Shown one piece after another: positions 36,003-47,690 of a stretch of DNA of 64,000 bases; position 1 is the first letter of the stretch, and every line of letters starts with the position of its first letter. The DNA comes from Mytilus trossulus (Eukaryota > Mollusca > Bivalvia > Mytilida > Mytilidae). A program made the translations under genes and the position numbers. The notes beneath the pieces are model-generated. The model had not been told where the DNA came from, ran no database searches, and saw only the letters and a program-made list of their open reading frames with translations. The stretch lies in assembly GCF_036588685.1 (NCBI RefSeq), contig NC_086376.1, positions 11,919,911-11,983,910 on the forward strand, in the 5' to 3' direction.

Positions 36003-36251
36003 TATCAACATAGGTAAAACGCACATCATCATCATTATCATCATCAATTTAATCTCTGTCGTTCTTTTCTCATTCCCTTTACTTTTTTCAGTATAGATAA
36101 GTAATATTTATGTTGTTTATATTATATGATGCATGCTCATGTTCAATTTGTATTGTTGTATATATTGTATTGTGGAGAAGACTTTATAAGTATGTTTTAC
36201 TTGTGTCTGATCCTTTTTCGCTTTGAGCAAATAAAATATGTTTAAACTAAA
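35358..36251 (+). mobile_element. 5'-truncated non-LTR retrotransposon (LINE)
   Basis: The element fills the gap in a dispersed repeat and is flanked by ACTGA on both sides (35353-35357 and 36252-36256). It contains the 3' end of the coding region (to 36002), a (CAT)n-like stretch at 36025-36050, and an A-rich end with AATAAA near 36231. 5' truncation with a short target duplication is typical of target-primed reverse transcription. Confidence 0.75.
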
Positions 36252-36330
36252 ACTGATGGGTATTTTGTAGACGAAACGCGCGTTCAGTGCAAATATAATA
36301 TTTCAATATTGCTAATTATGATAAATATTT
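36252..36330 (+). repeat. Dispersed 'gacgaaacg' repeat, right part
   Basis: 'actgatgggtattttgtaga' then 'cgaaacgcgcg' resumes the monomer interrupted at 35357. Confidence 0.8.
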
Positions 36331-36417
36331 AACATGTTAAAAGAAGATGTGATATGATTGCCAATGAAACAACTCTCCACAAGATTAGAAAATGACACAG
36401 AAATTAACAACTTTAGG

Positions 36418-36985
36418 TAAAAGAGAGACGTAAGATACCAAAGGGACAGTTACACTCATAAATCTAAAACAAACTGACAAAGCCATGGCTAAAAATGAAA
36501 AAGACAAACAGACAAACAATATCACACATTACACAATAAAGAAAACCAAAGAATAAACAACACGAACCCCACCAAGAACTAGGGGTGATCTCAGGTGCTC
36601 CAGATGGGTAAGCAGATCCTGCTCCACATGTGGCACCCGTCGTGATGATTATGTGATATCAAATCCGGTAAATAGTCTAATTCGGTAGGTCACATTCATG
36701 AAAGGGAAGAGGATTGTAGTAACGACGTAAGGAACATTTCCGATATCATTTGTGAAACGGTTATTCCATAACGGTCAACCAACTCATGATGGCGTCCGTA
36801 AAAATTACGAAGGGATGATTTCAACTTTACCATTTGAAACTCTTGGTTTAATAGCTTCCTTGTGAGCTGCAACCCTCTATCAAGAAAATCATGATAGGAA
36901 ATGCCAGCACAGGAATATACCTCGTATGCAGGTGCTGCTGGAATGTTGCTACTTAGAAATGGAAAGTTCACAAGTGGTAAGTTTA
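36418..36985 (-). pseudogene. 5'-truncated retroelement: RT C-terminus and 3' end
   Basis: The minus strand from 36971 reads an open 91-codon stretch: NFPFLSSNIPAAPAYEVYS, a YHDFLDRGLQLTRKLLNQ block, KLKSSLRNFYGRHHELVDRYG and SQMISEMF, ending at 36696. The shared 3' non-coding part continues to 36418. These blocks are the C-terminal end of the RT family whose core is at 12045-12720 and 15120-15845, here without the RT core. It is placed near Penelope-like elements tentatively. The best-preserved of the truncated copies in the window. Confidence 0.7.
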
Positions 36986-37318
36986 TTTATCAAAGTAAAA
37001 TTTTCCTGAAAGTAAACCATTATAGGTTTATGTAAGGATGCATGTTAAAATTATGACATGAAAGGCATTCACCGATACATTTTTTATTAATGCAAATGAT
37101 AAGATAATTTTATGTCAATAGAGTTGCCTATTGAGCGATAATTATACCCCTTTATGACAACAAATCATAGATACTGTATTTTTACAGATGGTTATCAAAG
37201 TTTTGAACATAGATCTAGCTACTATTATACAGACAAAGTAAAACGGATATCCTGGCCTTTGTTCGAGAGAAATATGATGATTTTGCATTTGCATATGTAT
37301 ATATGTTGGCTCTATATG
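36986..37318. other. 3' flank of the Myb-like gene
   Basis: No other feature recognised; probably holds the 3' UTR of the minus-strand gene. Confidence 0.4.
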
Positions 37319-39401
37319 TTACAAGCCACTTTGATGTCTTGATATTTCCAATCTTAATTTGTCATTTTGTAATTCCATGTTTTCGTTTTTCAAGAGTAGA
37401 TTTGTTTTTTCAAGATTCAAAATCTCGAATTTAATAGCTGAAATATCTCTCTCGGAAAAAGATAATGATGGACACACGTAATCTTCGACATCAGATAATT
37501 TCCATTCGGTTTGGATGGCAGTCGATCGAAGTTCTGGAATTCGACGAACAGAACTGTCTGTGTCCCTCACATTAACCATTTGTTGAAAGTTGTTTGGTTC
37601 TGGTTTTATCACTACACCCGGCATAAAGATTCTATCCTGACTAAAGTCCAAAACATTGTCTTTTGACGAATTTTGAAATGTACTTTCACCATGTTCACCT
37701 GAGTTTTGTCTGAGTTTTGTCGAGGAATATTCTGCAAGAGGCCATGATGTTATTTGACTAGTTGACATTTCATTTTCAATATTAACGGAATGGTGCTTTT
37801 GGACTGGCAAGGTTGGTTCGACAGTATTCAGCCTCCCGGTAGGTCTGTTTAATTCATTATTATTTCCAAGGTGATGGTTTTGAATAATATTAGAGTCACA
37901 AAACGAAAGTTGTTGGTGTTGTAAAGTACTATTGACGCTTGTAACGTTATTTGAAATGATTACATCTTCTTGATTTTGTGTTTGTCCTGCAATATCAAAG
38001 CAGACATCATATTACATATAAAACTTTCAGCAATGTGTATATTTTATCTGTCAAAGAGGAACAACTCAATTGTTTTTACACTTATATAAATATCCTACAA
38101 AAAAACAATATACTAATGATACTGTTATGACTGGCTGATTTTCTGTCCCCATCTCTAATATGTCCTCATTTCATTAAGTCACGATTTCTTATAAAAATTT
38201 AACCATTGTATCAATTATTAATAGGTTTTTCGTACTCAATATGCATGCAGTAATTGTGACTTGATAATACGCAAGCAACAATTGAAGAATCAATCATTCA
38301 TTTTATAGGCGAGCTATCGTCATTCAATAGATGCAATTAGTTCTAAAAGTATTATTATCAGTACAAGTGTAGTCAATAAATGAATGCAGTCATTATACAC
38401 ATACATGTACGTAGTTCCTGAAGTGGTGATGATTTTTTTTCTGTATTCAGTTTATTTGTGTTTTCAAGGTTTTAAAACGGATAAAAAATACACCAAAAAT
38501 AACCCCTAAAAAAAAAGAATTGGTAAAAATTAGTCATTTCAAAGTGTGATATTACGAAAAGCAATGGTTAAAGGGCAATGACAGCTATTGATTCTGTCGC
38601 AAGTAAGGAGTTCTTGACTTTTGTTAGCGTCGTATGTATTTTAAATAAGAATTAGACGAAAATATAAGTGGGTGAACCATGCAATGATGCAACCATGGAT
38701 GATTCTTCTTCTGCTTCCATATAAGAGTTGGGTTCATTGAACATGTTGAATGAAACGTTTAAACTCTGTTTAACTGTGACGGATTAGCCTCATCTATAAC
38801 CGTTTTGGACTTGATGCTTAATTGGTTGGTCATGATGCTTGGAATAGGGTTGGTGGCTAAAAGCAGAACATTTTACAAAATCGCACGACAGACTAGGACG
38901 GACGCCAAGTGGTGACGTCAATAGCTTATACGTTTGAAGGCATCTTAGCACCAAAAAAAATTAATATCTAAAACTAATGTAGTACCAACCTTGTTCAATT
39001 GGTGAATGAAGCTGGCTCTCAGACTCGTACGACGACTGCGAAACATCTACTACATCGTCTGTACGTTCGGCGTCATAACCTTGTGAACCTGATGTGTGTA
39101 GACTTCCGGATGACTTTCTCTTCTCTGTCAATCTCATGTTAGACCATTTAATTTTTAATTCTCTAACAGTTCGTCTATGTAATCCTAGTGCATTTATACT
39201 ATCAGTTATTCTTTTCCAAACAAGATTTTTCCTGGCATTTATCATGGCATTAGTGTGGCGCGAATTAAGTAGTTCGTAATGGTTGTCAATCATTTTCTTC
39301 AGTACTTGTATTTCCAACAATTCCCAATTTTTGTTACGAATCCTTTTCGACTTCCCAAACATATAACCCGAAAATTGATCAAAGCGTCTATTCGTATCCA
39401 T
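37319..39401 (-). CDS. Myb/SANT-like domain nuclear protein, two exons
   Basis: Join on the minus strand: exon 1 39401-38990, exon 2 37986-37319. The donor is AACAAG/GTTGGT and the acceptor TTGCAG/GACAAA, phase 1, and the join keeps the frame to the TAA at 37321-37319, giving 359 aa. Residues about 18-95 form a Myb/SANT-like (MADF/trihelix-type) DNA-binding domain with Trp26, Trp62 and Trp86 at helix positions and a basic start (KSKRIRNKNW). A Ser-rich acidic linker follows, then a Gln/Asn/Ser-rich middle with an IKPEP sequence resembling a SUMOylation site. The C-terminal coiled coil of about 40 residues (EILNLEKTNLLLKNENMELQ onward) suggests dimerisation. Likely a transcription-factor-like protein of the MSANTD type; such domains are also carried by Harbinger transposons, but no transposase or TIR is seen nearby. 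Targets unknown. Confidence 0.75.
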
Positions 39402-41415
39402 TTTATTGTCCTCTAAATTCTAACAGGTGTACACAAAATTTATACGCGTATTTTATAACGAGAATTATTCAACAGACAAATTATAACCTTTTCTTTGTCC
39501 TTGAGAGTTGTATCTTAACTATTTAATGAGCTCACTAGTCCGTTGCTATGGAAAATCACTTTATAAATACGATACATTAATTTAATGACTCAGTAGAACG
39601 TGATACGATCGATTTATGTCGTCTGCTAATCATTAATATAATACCATGTCGGATAATGAGACCATTAACGAGTTTAAAGTACACATTAAAATGTGATAAA
39701 TTATTTAAATGTAGCTTACCAATTCCAATCTATTGTTGATTATACTAATGAAATACACATTACTAAAAGAATAACAGTTTCGAAAAGATGTTTTTAAGTT
39801 GTATCTTATGGTGTATTCTGATGCATAAACGTTGTGTTTGATGAATGGTTCTTCAATGAAAGTTTTTAACTGTACAACGGGGAAAAGGGATATATAGATA
39901 AGTAAAAAATATGAAAAAGTGTTTAACTTATTAGAAGAGGTTAAACACAATACTAAGGATGTTTTACACGATTACTAATTAACTTGAATAAAAGAATGTT
40001 TCAGCACCTTCTTTAATTCAAGAGATATTGATTGGTTTAATAACTCAGCTACAAGTTTTAAAGAAACAACCTCAGACACACTTAGTCTTTCTTGATTATA
40101 ATATCTGCACTCTCATAAAATAAAAAATACACAAAAATATCAGTTGTAACATTCTTTTGTTGGCAAAAACTTCTTCCCTTGTACGAGGTTTATAAATACT
40201 GTAATCCCTCAATATGCTCCGACCGACAACTAAACCCTTGATAAAATAAGGCGTCTGTCTGTGTAAGATGTATAAATACGTAGACACATCATGTCGGAGT
40301 ATTGATGTAAAATCCCGATTCCATGTTAAGTCCGAGGGTGAGTTTCGCGATCTCTGAATGTTAAAGAACCCTTGCAACAATTCTCAGACGGATCCTTTAA
40401 TGGCGGAATGTACAAATGTATTCCACAATCTAGCATATTACCTTTATTTTTCAGTACCAGCTAAAATGGTACACCCTCTAGAATGGTCGACATACCTTGC
40501 AGAACCTATTTATTGAATTAATCATTATCTCAATTTAGTCTTCAATATACCAAAAGTAAATGATTTATTTGCCACTGAAAATTATACAGGTAACAATCTG
40601 TCATCAGACCTATTTTAAAATGATTTTATGACGTGAACTGCAAATGAGAGACGACAAAAAGATATGTGTATATGTTAGTGGTGTTCCGGCGAGAACAGGA
40701 ATAAGCAACCGCCGTGTAGCGAATGGTATAAACTGGTGCTTGGTACCACCGAGTTATGATAATAGGGACGAGTAGCTACCTGGAACCGAATATTAACTGT
40801 TGCTTGGTACCCGAGTTATTGCATAGATAAAGCAAATGGCTGGTGTCTTGGTTGTAATAGTATTTGACTATGGTCAGGTTGTATGATAGAGGGTTGGTTG
40901 GTGACAAGAATAATATGCTATAGATAAAACAGCCATTTTAGTTGTTTTAAAATGCGTTGTCTCCTTCTTATTTATTCCACACCAATACATCTGCTTTCAT
41001 GCTGAGAGATGTAGCTCACTTAAGCTTGCTAGGTTTTTAAAAAGTATTTCTTTATACTCAGGTGATTTTTAACTGTGTAAGTATTTCCATATTATGTACA
41101 GAAAAATATCTGTTATGATATTGTACTTTTCTGTAATGTAGTTTAATAATTGATATATATTTTATTTTTTGACGTGATACTCAAAGGCATACTAACGGAT
41201 GTGATTATTTTTTGTCTAGTCAGTAAAGCAATCAAATTTTTCTTGAAGATTTCAGTATTTAGCGAAATCCATTTACATTTGCCGTCTTTTTCACTGTTTT
41301 TGGTACTCAGGAGAAAATTTAATATATATGTATCAATATTGGTTGTAAACGTTGATTGTCATTTTCAGTAATTGTGTTTTGTAACAAAGTGATGTATTTT
41401 ATTCTTACTAAACCT
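39402..41415. other. Intergenic, no firm gene
   Basis: This is the upstream flank of the Myb-like gene. A 94-codon minus frame (40096-40380) has no recognisable domain, and its sequence has the look of a dispersed repeat. At 40720-40840 a block containing 'ctggtgcttggtacc' recurs imperfectly as 'ctgttgcttggtacc', about 75 bp apart. Nothing else recognised. Confidence 0.45.
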
Positions 41416-41418
41416 TGT

Positions 41419-41600
41419 TAGTCCAGCAGATACGTGCAATATATGAAGGAATTGTGCACTTCGTGTTAAAAGCACCAAATTTTGCTCAAACATACTTCTG
41501 TCTATACTCTTTAATTTAAGATATGGAGGCAAGCAGGAAATACAGTTAACTTCCGGTAAAATCAAAATGGCGGATGCATGTTAAAATTTCAACTTTTTTT
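41419..41600 (+). repeat. Left terminal inverted repeat of element II
   Basis: Shares at least five blocks in inverted order with 45040-45200, including AGATATGGAGGCAAGC and CAAAATGGCGGA. Confidence 0.85.
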
Positions 41601-42039
41601 AATTCTCTCTCAATTTTTTTAGTTTAAACTACAAGAACTGATGTTTAAATTGATCTGAATCACATTAAACGGTTTTCAGTTTTTTTGAAGCAGCAATTTG
41701 GGGACGTTTGATCAACTTCCGGTCGAAATTTCATGTTAAAATTCAAGAAAAATGTCGACTTTTAATTTGCAAAAAGTGAGAAGAATGATGTTATAGAATC
41801 ATGGATTTATCTATTTAGTAACCCTTAAAATTCAATTTATATGGTGAACAATATTTTTTCATTATCATATTTGAATGAAGATAGACATCCAGACAATCAA
41901 GAGTCTAAATAATACTTAAAAGATGAGCTCTTAAAGATTTAAACTTTTTGAGACATCAGATGGTTTTTCCTCAAATGTTGAAGAGGTTAGCTGGACTTTA
42001 TTTTAAGTTCATTTATATGTTTTGAAGTTTAGTTTGACA

Positions 42040-42185
42040 ATTTTGTATAGAGACCAGCTGAAGACCACCTCCGGGTGCGGAAATTTCTTGCTGCATTGAA
42101 CACCCATTAGTGGCATTCGGCTGTGTCTGCTCTTTGGTCAGTTTGTTGTCTCTTTGACATATTCCCATTTCCATTCTCAATGTTA
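42040..42185 (+). repeat. Dispersed repeat family S, nested in element II
   Basis: 'agaccagctgaagaccacct', 'ccgggtgcggaaatttcttg' and 'gttgtctctttgacatattc' match 8218-8448. Confidence 0.75.
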
Positions 42186-42734
42186 AATGTATAATATGTC
42201 AAAATATGACAGACGAATAGCTGCAATGCCCTACGCCCCAAAAGTGTAACAATGGTGCCGGATATGTTACTTTGGCGGTAAATCTCGTTATATACAAAGA
42301 ACTTCCATGTTTAACTGTCTACGACCAATCTGTATACACAATATGATGGTAGAGGTCTTCTTTGTACTATGCACAAAAAAACAATGCCACATGTCAAAAG
42401 GCCTGCCATCTTAACACATAACTAAAGAGAGCTTAAATAAGACATCAAAAGAATACAGATGATATATGTAAAAACAAACAAATAGGCAATCGCAGCTTGA
42501 AACCAGCTTACCATGAAAATTAGCCATGACAGCATGTGTATGTTACTCTTGTTGTTCGTATAAACCAGATGAGAACCGCCACGAAGAAACAACAAGTAAT
42601 GTTGATATCCCTTTTCGTCGATGTGCACTATAGCTTCAGTACACAACTTTATTAGAGAATATCAGTGCAGGGGACCTTATTGTATGTAAGAAACGAAATA
42701 TCATGTCCAATTACTTACTAAATTTTATCACTTT

Positions 42735-43135
42735 CATATATTTTACGCACACCATCACGAGTTGGTTGACCGTTTTGGAATAACCGTTTCACAAATGGTA
42801 TAGGATATGTTCCTTACGTCGTAACTACAATCCCCTTCCCCTTCATGAATGTGAACTACCGAATTAGACTATTTACCGGATTTGTTATCATATAAGCAAC
42901 ACCACGGGTGCCACATGTGGAGCAAGATTTGATTACCCTTCCGGAGCACCTGAGATCACCCCTAGTTTTTGGTGGGGTTCGCGTTTTTTATTCTTCAGTT
43001 TTCTATGTTGTGTCATGTGTATTATTGGTTTGTTTTCATTTTTAGTCATGGTGTGGTCAGTTATTTTCGATTTATGAGTTTGACTGTCCTTCTGGTATTT
43101 TTTGTCCCTCCTTTATCACCAAAAGTCTTTAGTGA
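42735..43135 (+). repeat. Truncated retroelement 3' end, nested in element II
   Basis: The plus strand reads a decayed HHHELVDRFGITVSQM end of the RT family protein near 42750-42800, then the shared 3' non-coding part ('gagcacctgagatcacccct', 'tcgatttatgagtttgactg'). Confidence 0.8.
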
Positions 43136-43149
43136 AGATGGGACTGAAT

Positions 43150-44655
43150 AAGGAAGAGAAACACGAATAAGCCATGGCATCGCATTAGCTGAATTCACCA
43201 GCTACATTGAAGATTCCATAACCGAAGAAGATTTAGCACCATTATTCAAGATGCCAAGGCGAATAAGGAATCTAGATGTGGACATTGAAGACAGAGTTTA
43301 TAGTAAAAGATAAAAAATAGACTTCTTACATTTTACAATTATGGGTTGTTTGTCTGTGAGAGAGCTTTCACATGTTTGACTTAGATAAAGAGTTGTCTCA
43401 ATGGCACTCGTACAACAACTTCTTATATCTAATGCTTGCTTATTTACCTGATGTTCAGGAATAAAACAAGGGAGAGATAATTAACTTGCTTTCAAAGGTG
43501 ATATAAGACCCTCGTTACAGACATGAGGTGATAATGATATTGACTCAAACTAAATGCAGATTTATAAAGCAGTTAAATAATTCGCAGCGACATGTTTATT
43601 GTTACATTTACGTTTGACGATAGTTTTCCAGTTCACTGTGAGGAAACTTCTGTTCTAAGATCTCTCGTTACTCTTGTTAGTATGTTGTTGTATGAACAAA
43701 CTTTAACAACCGACTCTTATTAGCAGGAAACACTAACGATTGCTTAGATGTTAATATTCCACAGCTGCACACGAATCCTTACTGTAACATTAACTCTCCA
43801 ACGATCTCTCATCGTGCAGCATCTCAAGAAACCTCTTTTGTATGCACTTAGGAATAATGGTTGACTATCAGACAAACAACATGAAATAAACATGTTCTTA
43901 AGTCAGATGGAGGTATAGTTAACAGAAAACCCTTTAGACCTTCGAAGATGGATGATAGCTTAACAAGAAACTGCAAGACTTGCTTAAGAGTTTAAAAAAG
44001 GACCGAACGATAACAGAGGGACAGTCATATATCGATTTCTTGAGGAGGAGGACCTAACTCACCACGAACAGAAACTAAGTGCTCACATGTCGTTTATCCA
44101 TGATGTAGCGTCTGTGATAGAAGAGTTAGGAAAACAATTTATTGAAGACAGCAACGAACTGTATACTAATTAAAGATATAGCTCCCTCAGCAGTTGTTGA
44201 TACTTTTCGTTGTTCGATGAATATAAATAGATGGACAGTACCACAATGAAAAGTTTATCTCAGAGGAAACTTGGACGAGTCCTTTACACAAGAAAATCAC
44301 CTCCATCTACCAGCATTTAGTCTGATTTACTTTAATACGAAGTCTTTCGAAACATTGACAAGATGTAACTATTGTAGACAATATAAAGATTGACGATACA
44401 AGGAGACGTTGTCAAAGGCAAACCTGCTAACCACGAAACTGATAGATTTTCTCAGGTGTAGATAAAAACAAAACAGAGTTCATTTTATTTCTGTCAAATA
44501 AACTGATGGATGAACACATTTTCGGGAGGAGAATTATTGCTACAGTTGATACCGATGTAGTAGTACTTGCTGTGTCCTGCTTTCATGTCACAAATGCAGC
44601 TGATATTTATGGGTTGCTTAAGGACAGGAAAACACTTCAGATATATTTTAATTCG
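43150..44655 (+). pseudogene. Decayed PIN-like transposon protein (copy II)
   Basis: Collinear fragments of the family are recognisable in several frames: HGIALAEFTSYIEDS...APLFKM (about 43175-43255); CEETSVLRSLVTLVSMLLY (about 43630-43690); AENPLDLRRWMIA (about 43925-43965); LSAHMSFIHDVASVIEELGK with FIEDS (about 44070-44155); KDIAPSAVVDTFR (about 44172-44210); DKNKTEFILFLSNKL (about 44460-44505); and IATVDTDVVVLAV (44537-44575). The DTDV motif corresponds to DIDV in copy I. Stops and frameshifts between every block show a dead gene. The order is the same as in copies I and III, so the three together outline one protein from N- to C-terminus. Confidence 0.7.
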
Positions 44656-45039
44656 TGAGCTTGCTAACTTTTAGCAGTTAGGCTAGTCATTAATCTACAT
44701 AGCCCTATGTAGCCGCTACGATATTGAACACAATCCTGGCAAGTACTCTGAATGTCGAAACCACTATTACACAATTACTCGAACGATTCGCTATTCTGAT
44801 ATATGATCAGACAAATATATCAGAGAAGGTCAATGATATTCAACCTTTTTTTGACAACATTGCTTATTCATTATTGTGATATTTTTTTACCGGAAGTGAC
44901 AAGAATCTGAAAAAAATACCCCGAGGGTTTCAAAGAAAATGAATGATACATAATTTAAAACCATGAATACACAATATTATTATAGCCTACAAAGCAAATT
45001 TTGGCCATCAGTTGTGACAATTAAATAACCTTTAATCAG

Positions 45040-45200
45040 TTATTAAATGCATGTCCGCCATTTTGATGATAAAACCGGAAGTGGATAAAATCAAGCTTGC
45101 CTCCATATCTAATTTTGTTTAGAACGGTCCAAACAATGTTTCTACCAAATTTTATGCTTTTAACACAAAGTGCACAATTATTCACCTATCTGCTGGACTA
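45040..45200 (-). repeat. Right terminal inverted repeat of element II
   Basis: Read inversely from 45200 it begins TAGTCCAGCAGAT and mirrors 41419-41600. It abuts TGT at 45201-45203. Confidence 0.85.
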
Positions 45201-45203
45201 TGT

Positions 45204-46019
45204 CTAACATTTAGTGGTTTCATAATGCTCAAATATGCAATACTGAGTAAAACTTAAGATCTTTTTTACTGTTTTATATATATATTATATTACAGCTGAT
45301 TACTCTGTTGTTTTACTAGTGGGGCTGAAAATGTAAAATAAATTTTATAATTATATCGTATTCTAGTTTGTTTTCTTTTCGTGCAATATAATGAGAAGTT
45401 GAATAATTGTCCATAAGACAATGATCCAACAAAACAACAAATTACAAAATATCACAAAAAGAAAACCTAGCAGTATGATTTATATAAATGAGAATGTATA
45501 TGCAATAATTGTCCATGCGCCAACGTCCAAACTAAGCAGCTAAAAATAAAATCCAATTATAGAGAAAGCGCTTAGCAGCTTTATATATATAGTAACCCTT
45601 TGATTATAGGAAAAAGGAAAGTACTAGTAATATGATGTGGAATAAAGGTGCAAGAGACAACTAAAAAGACTGTCCTGTCTACTGAGGAACTTCATGCTTA
45701 CCCTTGTCAACAAAAAACCCGTTCTCGTACTAACTGACGGTAGTCAAATATTAATTCAGCCAGGACACCAGCAAATATCTTAATCTATCTAAAAACAAGG
45801 GTATCAACCAACAGTTGTTATTTAACCAAATAAACAGTTATAGACTAACACATTCTAAAAAACTCACAATCGTAGATAACTATAATTGCACCATCTTTGA
45901 CAGCGGAATTCGTCGTTTTCACGTCTTTTCGTTATATCTCCATATGACAACCTGTTTTATATACAGTAACTAACAATACCGGCAAGAGGACTACCGAAAG
46001 AGAGTTGTTAATACCTAAA
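45204..46019. other. Intergenic, nothing firm
   Basis: Contains a diverged copy of the short 'gataattgtccataagacaa'-type repeat near 45390-45440; no gene. Confidence 0.45.
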
Positions 46020-46215
46020 TATTACAATTATTTTAAAGTAACAAAATAGTACTGAATATTAAAAGTAAATTTCTAGTACTTCAGATTTTTAGTACAGAAG
46101 ACTGAGCAACTCGAACCCCACTAAGAATTGTGGATGATCGCATGTACTCACGAAAGATTAGAAGATCCTGCTAAATATGTGACACCCATCGTGTTACTCC
46201 TATACAGTACGCTGA
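46020..46215 (-). repeat. Fragments of two repeats: outer-TIR element end and retroelement 3' end
   Basis: 46060-46100 resembles the right end of the element at 34249-34310 ('atttttagtacagaa'). 46098-46215 matches the retroelement 3' part ('ctgagcaactcgaaccccac', 'gacacccatcgtg'). Confidence 0.5.
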
Positions 46216-46607
46216 TAAGCTTCATCGAGTGATAAGGCAGTAAAATGGTGTTTTGCATCCAAATCGAATCTCTTTCTACATCCAAATTGAAAATCTCTTT
46301 TTGTTTCAATAGTATCATTGATACAAAATAAAACCTATATTTTTTTTTAATTACCAATCTAAGAGTACTCACATTTAACAGTCATTTTTGAAAAATATAA
46401 AAGTAAGGAGATATGATATGATTACCAATGAGACAGCTATACACCAAAGTTCAAATGAAATAACCTATGGATAGTTCAAAGTCGATTAGTTTCGAACAAT
46501 AAATAAATCATGTTTTCCACTTTTTGGCACTACTTTTACGGCATTTCTTGGTTTGTAAAGTTCTCCAACTTAGTGCTTTATATTACATTTCAACTTTTTT
46601 TTTTAAA

Positions 46608-46695
46608 ACAGCGACACTATGGGAGTTATTTGTAAACGGAACGTGCATTTAGCATTACAAAAAATGAGCCTGGATTCTGTAATGAGTTTTTGAAG
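46608..46695 (+). repeat. Dispersed 'gacgaaacg' repeat, diverged
   Basis: 'agcgacactatgggagttat', 'gtaaacggaacgtgcattta' and 'agcctggattctg' keep family order. Confidence 0.5.
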
Positions 46696-46889
46696 ACTCA
46701 AATGTACAATTTGTTGTGATACTTGCTCAAGATTGTGTGTTCCTATATACCATGCATTGACGTTATTGTAAGGAATTCTTTAAAGTTCAGTCACCGATAT
46801 CAGACTGTATGACAATAGGTAAGTATATTGAGATCTTATCGGCGTATATCATGCAGCTTCTTTTCTTTTATCTTATCAATTTTGTTGCA

Positions 46890-47135
46890 TTGCTCATTTG
46901 TATATTTCGGAGTTAAGTATGACATCCATTATCACTGAATCAGTACACATTTTGTAAGGTGCCAGCTGAAGCGGGTGCAGGAATTTTTCACTGCGTTGAA
47001 GGTTACAATAAATCATTAGATTTAATTGGCGTAACATGGTATTCAGAATTACAAGTATAGCTAATCTTGATTGGTTGATATGTGCGCCCGTTATTTTTTA
47101 TTATTAAAGACTTCTATTCTCAATTTTATTTAACA
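46890..47135 (+). repeat. Dispersed repeat family S, interrupted
   Basis: 'ccattatcactgaatcagta', 'ggtgccagctgaagcgggtg' and 'gcgttgaag' match 8250-8340. The family's end ('tctattctcaattttattt') returns only at 47110, so about 47010-47100 is probably an insertion. Confidence 0.55.
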
Positions 47136-47690
47136 AAAATAACATTTTCTGTTTCTAAATGAAGTGTTAGTATAACTAAATTTGTCAGTCTCAATTCACA
47201 TTTTAGTCAATTTAGCACTCGGTATTTAAAATTTAAGAATTGTGTGTTAAAACAGCAATATTTTTTTTAATCATTTAATTGATTTTCAAAGTTTTATATA
47301 GTAAGTAAGTAAGTGATTAGTTTATTTCAGTGTCACAATCTAACATTATACATAATATATTATACATCAGATATAAACAGCATAAAAATATATTAGATTA
47401 ATGCCTTAAGAGACACTTTTACCTCATGCTCATTAAATGCATACACAATTTAAAACATTTTCCAAAAGTAAAATTTTAAAATACGAAACAATTACTTTGA
47501 AGGATAATGCAACACCTCAATGCATCTGGTACACATTTTTTAACTGATTGTTTTAACAACGGAAACCAGTCGATAGTGACTTCTCTATGTACACATGTTG
47601 TCTTACGTGTTTACGTATGTAATCTATTCGACCTGATAAATATTTCGTTTATCAAATTTGATTAAAAATATAACATAATAAAATTTAAAA

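Larger units (their letters stand above)
41419..45200 (+). mobile_element. TIR transposon, element II (PIN-like protein family), decayed
   Basis: 3782 bp. The left end TAGTCCAGCAGAT and the right end (inverse) TAGTCCAGCAGAT match. The arms go on sharing AATTGTGCACTT, GTGTTAAAAGCA, AGATATGGAGGCAAGC, ACTTCCGG and CAAAATGGCGGA in inverted order, so the TIR is about 160-190 bp. TGT flanks both sides (41416-41418 and 45201-45203). The terminal bases are almost those of element I (TAGTCCATCAGCT). It contains a nested family S repeat, a nested retroelement 3' end and, on the + strand, a decayed protein of the same family as in elements I and III. Confidence 0.85.

Noticed and set aside
37140..37342. 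Plus-strand 62-codon frame
   Set aside because: Antisense shadow at the end of the Myb-like gene, with no features of its own.
40096..40380. 94-codon minus-strand frame
   Set aside because: No recognisable domain and a repeat-like sequence; not enough support for a gene.
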